A stretch of DNA of 64,000 nucleotides from Brassica napus (Eukaryota; Streptophyta; Magnoliopsida; Brassicales; Brassicaceae): positions 62,001-126,000 of the forward strand of contig NW_026014857.1 of assembly GCF_020379485.1 (NCBI RefSeq). Direction: 5' to 3'. Shown here in pieces: positions 22,560 to 31,977 of this stretch (position 1 is its first letter; every line of letters begins with the position of its first letter). A program made the translations under genes and the position numbers. A model generated the notes under the pieces. That model was given only the letters and a program-made list of their open reading frames with translations, made no database searches and was not told the DNA's origin.

Positions 22560-23578
22560 TGAGATTTTTATAAGGATTCACTCAAGGTGTGTGTGAGAAA
22601 GTGTTTAGGAGAGTTTATGTGAACAGATTTGAGACTTAGGAGTATGGGGAGAGATTTAAAGTATGAAAGAGACTAGGTAACAAGATTAAAGAGACTGAGA
22701 GACTTAGAGAATAGATTAGAGACTTAGTATCAAGAACAAACTTTCATAGAACATGAAGGAGAAGGGTTTCCCCCCTTACTCACTTAAGAGATTACAAAAC
22801 GTCCATACATCAGTTTATATAAGCTTTCACAATCTGAAACTCATAAACCTAAATCTGATGGCTCTAAAGGACTTTGGGAAATGAATGGCTTGGATGTATC
22901 TTTGGATCTGGTCAAGGCTGGCTGAATGGTGATTGGTTCTCCCTTGCTGGCGCCTGATTGCTTTACTTAAAGCTCCATGTATCTTCCCTCTCCTTTGGCC
23001 AGATACATGATCTCTTCTTTGCCTTTACTTTACAGCTCACGCCAGCTTGCACATTTGAATTTGAATAGGCTGTATGGATAAGAAACCTTATCCATAAACG
23101 GTCAAGAGAGCACAACACCTTCCTGGTTACTTCCTAAAGCATCTCGGACAGTATATGCCTTTAGGATCATTGCTCTCTTTCCCGTTTGTTCCCTAAGCCT
23201 TCTTCATGCCTTGCATCACAAGTCTTCATCAGCTGAGTGTACGGATTAGGGTTGCATTTCTCACATTGCGCCCTATCTTTGCACAACTCCAAAACATCCC
23301 AAGACTTGATAGAAACTCTTTTGGATCGACCATGTCCTTACCGGGCCGTACCATCCGTACAGCCGGCCGTACATGGCCGTCCCTATCTTTGCACCATCAA
23401 CCTTTCTCTCCTAAACTCATCCAAAGGCTACTCCACTTCTATCTGAACTCTTCTTAGCCATTGTCCCAACCTTGTATCAGCTTCTCATCACTTTCTGAAG
23501 CTTCATAGAACTCTTCTCAAGATCTTCAAGAGCTTGCCCTATTTATGCACAAGCTCCATTCTTCTCTTCAGTTCAACA
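22560..23578 (-). repeat. 5' LTR of D (1019 bp)
   Basis: Equal in length to the left LTR and about 99.3% identical by eye. It ends TGTTGAACTG in sense, where the 3' copy has TGTTGAAATG. Confidence 0.9.
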
Positions 23579-23583
23579 TGTCT

Positions 23584-24985
23584 AAGCTACTTGAATCATT
23601 GGCTGTGATAAAACTAGTGAGCATAAGCATGAATTGAGTCACACTTATTGCCTTGATTGCATAAGTATCATCTAGTCTTGTGTTCATTTGAATTGAATCT
23701 GGTTCATTCATATGGTTAGTGTGTAATCTAATGCATTCATCTATTGTTGCATTTAAAAAAACTGAATTGAACCTAAAGGGATCAGTGTATTGTTGAAAGC
23801 ATACATTGTCTTTGCATATTCTTGTCTTGATTGTCTAGCCTGTTTCAAGTATCATATTTTATTGTGGCATTGGTGATCAAACAGGATGGATGATCTTGGT
23901 TTGATCCCAATGGGATGATCTGATCTTGCATTGAGTTGTGGTGGTGTTAGGTACACAAGGGAAGTGATACATGTAACTTGCCAACAACCAAGAATGTAAA
24001 GACAAGGGTCTTGCGCCATTGCATATCATCACTCGGACATGTTAGTCCATAATCTACAGGAAGTGTAGTGTGATTGAGTATGCAATGAGAGATGGCCATT
24101 GCATAATACCATTGGACATATCTAGTCCTTAGTCTACAGGAAGTGTAGCATGGGTCATTATGCAGTGAGAGGTGTGTCTTGTGAGACTCTCTATGGTGAT
24201 TCAAACACCCTAGTTCCTGGTTAAGGAAGAGAGTAAACTCACAAGAAGAAAGCTATCATGAAAGATGATAGTTATTAGACCATGGAGATGCATAGGATCA
24301 TCACAAGCTTAGCTCTTTATAGTCTCGGTTCTAAGCTTGAGGGGGAGTCTTAATGCATATGATTCATGGTCAGTAACAAGTCTTTGCAAAGGCTTCTACA
24401 AGGATCATCAACCGGACCAAGTCAGTGGCGTGTCTAGGCAAGAGGCTGTTCAGAGCAGCCTTGGCGAGTAAGGAAGAAGGCTCTCCATCAATGCGGCTTC
24501 AATGAGAGGTGATTGAGGAGAAGCTGATGAATCCATTCTGCCTTTCCAAGAAGTTGATGATGCCATGAAGATGGTGCATTGGCCGAGTTAGGAAACTCAC
24601 AAAAACACAAGGGAAGTACCATTGCTTGTAGCCTCATTAAACAGTTCCGGGTCATCTCTTAGCTTCTCTAAAGAGGCTGTGAAGTCTGTTGAGAGGGGGA
24701 GATTCCAAACCTGGTTGATGAAGAGGGCAGGCCGTGTGTGAAGTGTTGATCAGCCTCACTAGTGTTTTGAAGATGATCTGGTCGTGTCGTAGCTTCTCTA
24801 AGATGGCTGAGAAGTCAGTTGAGAGGGGGAGACTTCAAACCGGTTCCATGAAGAGGTGAAGCTGAAGTGTGAAGTGTGAAGTGTGCGCAAAGCTGTGAAG
24901 AGTTGCTGCACCTGTTAGGCCGTGATCCAGAGCTTCTTGTGTCCAACCACATTGGTTCTAAGGCACAAGAGCTCACTGGCCAATC
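23584..24985 (+). other. X1 internal region, second part, no gene
   Basis: Non-coding. It is the plus-strand counterpart of D 12640-14217. Polypurine-like tracts occur at 24334-24348 (aagcttgagggggag), 24691-24702 and 24821-24832 (gagagggggaga), the last two in a duplicated block of about 130 bp. The tract cctag at 24986-24990 is the target duplication of G1. Confidence 0.78.
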
Positions 24986-24990
24986 CCTAG

Positions 24991-25859
24991 TAATACACTC
25001 CTAGGATGCTTCTCTGGTTGGAATGGGATAGATCCTTGCAAACAGAGAATCAAAGACTCAATCTGCTTCAAGGTTTGTGGAATGAATGGTGACACAAAGA
25101 GATGTGAGAGGTCTCCTTGATACTCCTAAGTGAATCCCTTGGATATGACACACCAAGACAATCACTCTTGTGGTTTTGTTAGATATGACACACTAACAAA
25201 GACTCAAGAAATCTCAGATCTACAAGACAAGCTTGCGGCCGACTAGAGAGAAACAAGAGTTTAGAAATAAAGATTGGATAGTTCTATTAGGGTTTTCAGA
25301 CACATATTTATAGAGAAGGCAAGGAACAGGCTCCTTGGTCTCTAAATGGGCCTTAAAAATAAACCTTATAAAACCTTATAAAAACTTTATAAAACCTTAT
25401 AAGGGTTCTCAAGTCTGGCAGCTTAATTCTCAAGTCTAGCAGCCTAATTCTGCTTCATGTTAACAAAGATAAATAATTAAAATAAAGTCTTGAACTGAGA
25501 TCATCAAATGAGTGATAGGAAAGCAACATATGGCCTCATTAAAAACCTATCTTTGGAAAACCCAGTGGGACAAAACCAAAGATAGGGAAAAAGAGCACAC
25601 ATATGTTACTTGCTCATTTGATGTCTATCTTGGAGCTGAGATGGCTTGAATTGTGGCAAGTGTGTCTTGGTTGATCAAGCTTCTTCCAAGACTTTCTTCT
25701 TGCTTCAGTGATGTCTTAAGTAATCCTCCAATGGCTTCTTTGAGTTGCTTGCTTCTGGTTCGAGTCATAGGACCTTCAGATATGACTAGAGCTCCTCCAT
25801 CAGCTGGATCATCCATGCTCTCATTATCTTCTTTGTTTGGCTGGTCCATGATCATATCA
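24991..25859 (-). repeat. 3' LTR of G1 (869 bp)
   Basis: It runs in sense from TGATATGATCATGG to ...GTATTA. It encodes the last 78 residues of the G1 ORF (stop at 25625) and carries the hairpin 38 nt after that stop. Confidence 0.88.
25546..25586 (-). other. conserved hairpin in G1 LTR
   Basis: A perfect stem cctatctttgg / ccaaagatagg encloses cccagtggg, 38 nt after the ORF stop. The identical copy in the other LTR is at 35191-35231. The stem sequence differs from those of the copia elements but pairs fully. Confidence 0.82.
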
Positions 25860-26371
25860 TCCCCTCCCTCTTGAAAAGGATTTGTCCTCAAATCTAGCTC
25901 ATCTGCAACAAAAGGAGCCAAGTCAGTAACATTAACGTTGATAATCAGATTACACTTACCTTGCAAGCCTCTTTGATAGGCATTGTTGCTGACTGGATTT
26001 GTTTTGTAGAAGGAACTGATACGTTGGGCTCTCCATACTCCTGATGCATTCCCCAAACCCGATTCACACACACTGAAACAAAACAAGTTAGCACATGCGA
26101 AGTTGTCATAAAGTAAGAGTCTTATCCCAAATTTGTTTCTGCGCGGTTTTGGATTGTAGGCTGCATCTGGAGGTGCTTCTTTGATGATGATAAAGCCAGG
26201 GACGTCTTGGTGGTTATCCTGGTCTAGATCAGGTGGTTTGAATCTCTTATCTTCCTCATTTTTGTAGTTTCTTCTTATATGCTTCCAAGCTCTCTTAAAA
26301 TCTGCACATGGCTCTTTTGACAAAAACAAGTGCATCATATCTGTATAATCAGTGATAAAAGAATTCTTGAG

Positions 26372-26900
26372 TATAAACTTTTGTGTATTAGAGCATGATT
26401 CAAATAATCAGAGATAATCAGATGAAAAGATTAAAGAGATTAAGAGATTTTAGTGAGAGAATAAGGAGAGAGACTCAAAACTCCATTAATTATTAAAGAT
26501 GAGGTTTACAACATATTTATGAGAGAGAGACAATACATTTCGAAATCATAGAGATAAGAAAGAGATTCAGAGCATGTGTAGTCAAAGAGAGCCATCCAAA
26601 AGCATCCAATGGGAGTCTTCACATGCTTGATCCCTTTGGCATCTTTTACTAGATGCTGTCTACTTTACAGCCTGTCTCCAGCCTCTCTAGCTTGAGGAAA
26701 CCTTATCCAGACTGCTCCTTCCTTATCCAAGAGCTCCTTGGTCGTGGGTAACTCTCCAAAGTGAAGCAAGATCACTTTCCAAGCTTTAACTGAGTTACCA
26801 CAGTAAAACTAAAGTTACTGTGGTAAAACTCCAAAGTTACTGTATGCCTCAATCCTCTTTCTCTATCAATGTATCCTCTCTTTATTACCTCATCTCAACA
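26372..26900 (-). repeat. 3' LTR of E2 (529 bp)
   Basis: In sense it starts TGTTGAGATGAGG and ends AAGTTTATA. It lacks the GTACGG cluster found in most other LTRs here, as does the LTR of A. Confidence 0.9.
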
Positions 26901-26969
26901 CTCCCCCTCAAGCTTGACCATGTGAAACAAGTCAAGCTTGGAAACCATGAAGACCTCCCTCATTAAAAA

Positions 26970-27010
26970 CCTCACCAAAGAAAACCCATTGGGATAAAAC
27001 TTTGATGAGG
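26970..27010 (-). other. conserved 3' hairpin of E2
   Basis: In sense the stem cctcatcaaag / ctttggtgagg has one U-G pair and encloses cccaatggg. It starts 32 nt after the pol stop and ends 69 nt before the 3' LTR. Confidence 0.82.
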
Positions 27011-27042
27011 GAAAAAGAGTGGAGACTCCATGGTTAAGGGGC

Positions 27043-30000
27043 TCAGCTCCTGGGAGTAAGATCAATGAGTCCAAGCCTGGATAGTATGGACTCCATTGTC
27101 TTCAATCTCGCTGCCTTGGTAAACACATCTGCAAGCTGATCTTCACTTCTTGTATAACATGGCAGAATCACTCCTAGGATAATCATCTGCCTCACTTTAT
27201 GACAATCCACCTCTATGTGCTTTGTTCTCTCATGAAACACTGAGTTGGAGGCAATGTGGATAGCTGCTTGATTGTCACAATGCATAGTCATAGGATCACT
27301 CTGCTCAATCTCTAGATGCTTCAAGATCCCCTTGATCCACACCAACTCGTTTGTCAACTTCAACATGGCTCTATTCTCAGCTTCACCACTTGAACAAGAG
27401 ATAACCTTCTGCTTCTTACTCTTCCAAGTAACCAAGTTCCCTCCAATGAATGTACAATACCCAGTAGTTGATCTTCTGTCCACTCTATCTCCTGCCCAAT
27501 CAGCATCACAATACCCAACCACTTCTGTACTGCCATTACAACCCATCCAAACTCCTTGTCCAGCCGTCCCACTCAAATACCTCAGTATCCTATCAACCAT
27601 CTTCCAGTGATGGACCTTTGGCGCCTGCATATGTTGACTCACTTGATTCACAGCAAAGCATATATCTGGCCTGGTAATAGTCAAGTAGATCAGCTTGCCA
27701 ACCATCTTCCTATACAGCTTAGCATCCTCAAACAACTGGTTCTCTTCAACCTCCCCCTCACGTAAGACCTTATACCCCTCTTCAAGAGGTGTCTTGGCTA
27801 CCTTTCCTCCAAGTACATCAGTCTCCTTCAACATATCCATTGTATACTTCCTTTGACACATAAACAAACCCTCCTTGGATCTGCATATCTCAATCCCCAA
27901 GAAATACTTCATCTCTCCCAAGTCTTTGATATCAAACACAGACTTGAGGAACTCTTTAGTGGCTTTAATCCCAGTCTTATCACTCCCTGTGATAATCAAA
28001 TCATCCACATATACCAGTATCACAATGATCCCTGATGGAGTAACCAAAGTGAAGAGTGTATGATCCAGTTCAGACTTCCTGAATCCTCTCCCATTGAGAG
28101 TTGTACTCAGCTTCCTGTACCAAGCTCTAGGAGACTGCTTCAGCCCATATATTGCCTTCTTCAATCTCAAAACATTTCCTGGTTTTACTAGATGCTCAAG
28201 ACCAGGAGGAGGAAGCATGTATACCTCATCTTCTAGCTCACCTTGTAAGAAAGCATTCTTCACATCCATCTGCCACAAATCCCACTCCAAGTTTGTTGCA
28301 ATGGACAACACAATCCGAACTGTGTGCAGCTTAGCTACTGGTGCAAAGGTATCAATGTAATCCTCTCCATAGGTTTGTGTAAATCCTCTTGCAACCAATC
28401 TGGTCTTCTTCCTATCAATCTGTCCATTTGCTAGATACTTGATTGTGAAGATCCATCTACTAGATACAGCCTTCTTTCCCTTAGGCAGCTCACTCTCATA
28501 CCATGTATCATTCTTGATCATAGCACCTGCTTCAGCTCCCACTGATTCTTTCCATTCCTTGTCTAACATAGCTTCTTCATAAGTCCTTGGTACATAACTC
28601 TCATCCAGACTAATCATAAAGGCATAATGCTCCTCTGGAAACTCAGCGAAGGAACACACGGCTTGAGAAGGATGCTCCACAGCCTGGGCATTGTAGTACA
28701 CTCTCGTGTTTACCCAGTTGGAAGGATCCCTCTTTATCCTTGTGCTCCTCCTCAAAGCTTGAACCTGATCTTCAGTTTGCACACTAGCCGGCGGCTCCAC
28801 TTGCTCTTCTTCTGAACTGGCCGGTCCAACTTGTTCTTCTCCACTAGACTGAACATTGTTCTCAACTTCTTGTGATGTATCTTGATCATGAAGGCCTGAA
28901 TCCTCTTGGTTTTGCTCTTGCTCACCAAATTCAGTTCCATTCCCCCTCTCATGATCAAGAGGAGTTGTTCTTCCAGCTCCACCAGTCTGATTGGAAGGCT
29001 CTCTCCTTCCGGGTTCCTGATCCTGGGATATCCCTATCCCGAGCTTCTCCAACAACACTCTCAGTATTGTTGCCTTATCAGATGGAGCTTGAGACAAATC
29101 CTTCAGATTTTCCCACTCCTTTTCTTCATAATAGCCTTTAGTTTCAACAAACTTCACTTCTCTAGATACCATCACCCTCCTTGCTTCAGGATCATAGCAC
29201 TTGTACCCCTTTTGAGTGATAGAGTAACCAATGAACATAGCCTTACTACTCTTTGCCTCCAGCTTGTTTCTCTGCTCTCCTGGAACCATGACATAGCACA
29301 CACACCCAAAGACACGTAGGTGATCAATGACAGGTTTGCTCTTGTTCAAAACTTCAAATGGAGACAGATTCTTCAATATCTTGGTTGGAACCCGGTTGAT
29401 GAGATAGCAAGCAGTCTGCACAGCATCACTCCAAAAACGTTTTGGGACATTTGCATGAAACATCATCGATCTAGCAACCTCCATCAAGTGCCTGTTCTTC
29501 CTCTCAGCTACACCATTCTGCTGTGGTGTATAAGGGCAGCTAGTCTGATGCACAATCCCATGCTTGGCTAGATGACTCTTGAAGGCATTGCTGATGTATT
29601 CACCTCCATTATCTGATCTCAGTACCTTCACAGTAGCATTGTATTGATTAGATACATATGCTTGGAAGTTCATAAATGCTTCTAGCACCCTATCTTTAGA
29701 TGGAAGCAATGTAAGCCAAGTATACTTAGACTTCTCATCAATGAATGTCACAAAGTACTTCTGGCTTTCTCTAGACAAACAAGGAGCCGTCCACACATCT
29801 GAATGAACTAGATCAAAGCAATGCTCATAAGTAGTTTCTGATGTTGGAAAAACAGTCCTACAATGCTTTCCTAATATGCATGCTTCACACTCCAAGTGAT
29901 TAAATGACATATTAGGAATTATCAATTCAATAGCACGAGCATGAGGATGTCCCAATCTAGCATGCCAAGTAATACTATCAATCTTCTCATAAGTACTACT

Positions 30001-31281
30001 CAAACACATAGAATCAAAGGGTTTAGAGATCTTAGCCAATTGGAGCTGGTATAGATTATTCTTGCTGTCTCCTCTCCCAATGACCCTTCCAGTCTTCAAA
30101 TCTTGGAACTCAACATCATCTGGCCTGAATACTACTTGACAGCCAAGATCAATTGTGGCTTTCCTCACAGATACCAGATTTGAAGCAAACTGTGGCATGT
30201 AGAAGGCATCTGAGTCTTTGTCAAATAGCTTGAGCTTTCCAACCCCCTCTATTGGAATCCTATCTCCATTAGCTATCATCACACCCCCAGTGGCTTTCTT
30301 TACATCACTCATTAAGCTTCTATCACTAATCATGTGATGACTTGCTCCAGAATCAACAATGATGGGTTTGTTGGATGTGGATGCTTTGGCAGGAGCACCT
30401 TGTCTCCGGGTCGTAGCCAAAGCATACACATACTTGACAAACTCATCCCATTCCTCCTTTGTGACACGCTCATCTGCTCCTTTGGTCTCTAGCTTCCTCA
30501 TGACCCCACTGCTCTCTACAGATTCTCCCATGTAAGCTGAGTAAGAACACTCTCCCATAAGAATCTGTTGTGCTTCTTCTCTGCCCATCTTCATAGTACC
30601 ATAGCTACCTTGATAACCAGACAGTATGCTTCTCTTCCAACACCTTCCTCTTCTGATCTGAGCCTTAGAACGTCGTCTCAGCCTTCCCTTCTTCCTTTTA
30701 GCACCCTCCTTACTCCAAGTTATCTCTTTGTTCTCTTCCATCACTTGATGAAGCCTCTGAACCAGTACACACACTTCTTCCATGCTGGGTAGCTTATCTT
30801 CCTTGAGAATAAGCTTTACCAACCAGCCATAAGATGAATCCAAGCTTGCAAAGAGGCTGAAGACAACATCTTGCTCTCGCCACTCTTCTAGCACTCTTGG
30901 ATCACAACTTCTTGGTCTCAAGCTTTGTAACTCCGACCACAAACATCTCAGCTTCTTCACATGCTGATTGAAACCTTCTTTCCCTTGTTTTAACTCACAG
31001 ATCATCTTCCTGACTTCATACATCCTCCTTAGATTGATCTTGTTCTCATAAACATCTTCAATCTTCTCAAGAGATATTATTTCTTCAAGACTCAACTGAT
31101 CTTCACACTTCAACCTTGCTGTCTGACCCCCATCAGCAGCTCTCTCCATTAAAGGTTCTCCCTTTACATGATTACTCCAAATCTCACAGCTTCCTAAGGC
31201 TGTCTTTACCCATCTTGGCCAAACCCACTTGTTTTCTTCTTGAATCTTCACTGCTCCACTAGATTCGTGCTTCATATCCAT
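27043..31281 (-). CDS. copia E2 gag-pol polyprotein, intact
   Basis: The frame is open back to 31377, but the first suitable ATG is at 31281 (sequence MDMKHESSG), giving 1412 residues; numbers below count from 31377. Gag covers about 45-220. A basic stretch (about 225-250) replaces the CCHC knuckle. Protease: DSGASHHM at 342-349. Integrase: zinc-binding HARLGHPH and CEACILGKHC (472-506), catalytic D527, D589 and E625 (35 residues between the last two). RT: QMDVKNAFLQG (D1038) and YVDD (1123-1126). RNase H: D1291, E1332, D1368 and ADVFTKAA near 1416. The RNase H segment reads GEAEN where relatives have AEAEY. The polyprotein would be cut into capsid and enzymes that copy and insert the element. 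There is no stop or frameshift. Confidence 0.93.
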   Translation of the reverse strand: MDMKHESSGAVKIQEENKWVWPRWVKTALGSCEIWSNHVKGEPLMERAADGGQTARLKCEDQLSLEEIISLEKIEDVYENKINLRRMYEVRKMICELKQGKEGFNQHVKKLRCLWSELQSLRPRSCDPRVLEEWREQDVVFSLFASLDSSYGWLVKLILKEDKLPSMEEVCVLVQRLHQVMEENKEITWSKEGAKRKKGRLRRRSKAQIRRGRCWKRSILSGYQGSYGTMKMGREEAQQILMGECSYSAYMGESVESSGVMRKLETKGADERVTKEEWDEFVKYVYALATTRRQGAPAKASTSNKPIIVDSGASHHMISDRSLMSDVKKATGGVMIANGDRIPIEGVGKLKLFDKDSDAFYMPQFASNLVSVRKATIDLGCQVVFRPDDVEFQDLKTGRVIGRGDSKNNLYQLQLAKISKPFDSMCLSSTYEKIDSITWHARLGHPHARAIELIIPNMSFNHLECEACILGKHCRTVFPTSETTYEHCFDLVHSDVWTAPCLSRESQKYFVTFIDEKSKYTWLTLLPSKDRVLEAFMNFQAYVSNQYNATVKVLRSDNGGEYISNAFKSHLAKHGIVHQTSCPYTPQQNGVAERKNRHLMEVARSMMFHANVPKRFWSDAVQTACYLINRVPTKILKNLSPFEVLNKSKPVIDHLRVFGCVCYVMVPGEQRNKLEAKSSKAMFIGYSITQKGYKCYDPEARRVMVSREVKFVETKGYYEEKEWENLKDLSQAPSDKATILRVLLEKLGIGISQDQEPGRREPSNQTGGAGRTTPLDHERGNGTEFGEQEQNQEDSGLHDQDTSQEVENNVQSSGEEQVGPASSEEEQVEPPASVQTEDQVQALRRSTRIKRDPSNWVNTRVYYNAQAVEHPSQAVCSFAEFPEEHYAFMISLDESYVPRTYEEAMLDKEWKESVGAEAGAMIKNDTWYESELPKGKKAVSSRWIFTIKYLANGQIDRKKTRLVARGFTQTYGEDYIDTFAPVAKLHTVRIVLSIATNLEWDLWQMDVKNAFLQGELEDEVYMLPPPGLEHLVKPGNVLRLKKAIYGLKQSPRAWYRKLSTTLNGRGFRKSELDHTLFTLVTPSGIIVILVYVDDLIITGSDKTGIKATKEFLKSVFDIKDLGEMKYFLGIEICRSKEGLFMCQRKYTMDMLKETDVLGGKVAKTPLEEGYKVLREGEVEENQLFEDAKLYRKMVGKLIYLTITRPDICFAVNQVSQHMQAPKVHHWKMVDRILRYLSGTAGQGVWMGCNGSTEVVGYCDADWAGDRVDRRSTTGYCTFIGGNLVTWKSKKQKVISCSSGEAENRAMLKLTNELVWIKGILKHLEIEQSDPMTMHCDNQAAIHIASNSVFHERTKHIEVDCHKVRQMIILGVILPCYTRSEDQLADVFTKAARLKTMESILSRLGLIDLTPRS

Positions 31282-31435
31282 GTTTCCACCAGAGACTCTC
31301 AAATAAACCCAGCCACAAAAGAATAGACAACACACATACCCAGAAACCTCAACAACCCCAAGAACACTCAAGAACACTCAAGAACACTCTGATTTTGAGA
31401 AAAAGAAATCACACTCACCCCCTTTTTGCCAACCT

Positions 31436-31448
31436 GGCTCTGATACCA
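31436..31448 (-). promoter_or_regulatory. primer binding site of E2
   Basis: The minus strand reads TGGTATCAGAGCC abutting the 5' LTR. Confidence 0.9.
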
Positions 31449-31977
31449 TATACACTTTTGTGTATTAGAGCATGATTCAAATAATCAGAGATAATCAGAT
31501 GAAAAGATTAAAGAGATTAAGAGATTTTAGTGAGAGAATAAGGAGAGAGACTCAAAACTCCATTAATTATTAAAGATGAGGTTTACAACATATTTATGAG
31601 AGAGAGACAATACATTTCGAAATCATAGAGATAAGAAAGAGATTCAGAGAATGTGTAGTCAAATAGAGCCATCCAAAAGCATCCAATGGGAGTCTTCACA
31701 TGCTTGATCCCTTTGGCATCTTTTACTAGATGCTGTCTACTTTACAGCCTGTCTCCAGCCTCTCTAGCTTGAGGAAACCTTATCCAGACTGCTCCTTCCT
31801 TATCCAAGAGCTCCTTGGTCGTGGGTAACTCTCCAAAGTGAAGCAAGATCACTTTCCAAGCTTTAACTGAGTTACCACAGTAAAACTAAAGTTACTGTGG
31901 TAAAACTCCAAAATTACTGTATGCCTCAATCCTCTTTCTCTATCAATGTATCCTCTCTTTATTACCTCATCTCAACA
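31449..31977 (-). repeat. 5' LTR of E2 (529 bp)
   Basis: Same length as the 3' LTR; differences include gagaatgtg for gagcatgtg and ccaaaattac for ccaaagttac. Confidence 0.9.

Larger units (their letters stand above)
11494..23578 (-). mobile_element. non-coding LTR element D carrying copia F
   Basis: Two 1019-bp LTRs (11494-12512, 22560-23578), target duplication tgtct (11489-11493, 23579-23583), PBS at 22547-22559 and polypurine tract at the inner edge of the left LTR. About seven LTR differences by eye (0.7%). Its internal sequence is 12513-14421 plus 20194-22559, about 4.3 kb with no coding potential. D sits in an internal region of its own family: the uninterrupted version of the target is visible in D itself at about 14217-14255, where the two flanks of D are continuous with a single agaca. 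Confidence 0.9.
26372..31977 (-). mobile_element. Ty1/copia element E2, complete with intact polyprotein
   Basis: Two 529-bp LTRs (26372-26900, 31449-31977), target duplication ttgag (26367-26371, 31978-31982), PBS at 31436-31448, polypurine tract at the inner edge of the left LTR, and one uninterrupted polyprotein. LTRs differ at about four sites by eye (0.8%). It is inserted in the ORF of G1. It is the best candidate for a still active element in the window. Confidence 0.94.

Noticed and set aside
25225..25245. gcttgcggccgac in the G1 LTR as a cloning-vector scar
   Set aside because: It is not a complete NotI site, and it is present identically in both LTRs, so it is native.
27272..27610. 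Plus-strand ORFs opposite the E2 polyprotein (and similar ones opposite F, I and G3)
   Set aside because: They are antisense shadows of RT and RNase H codons.
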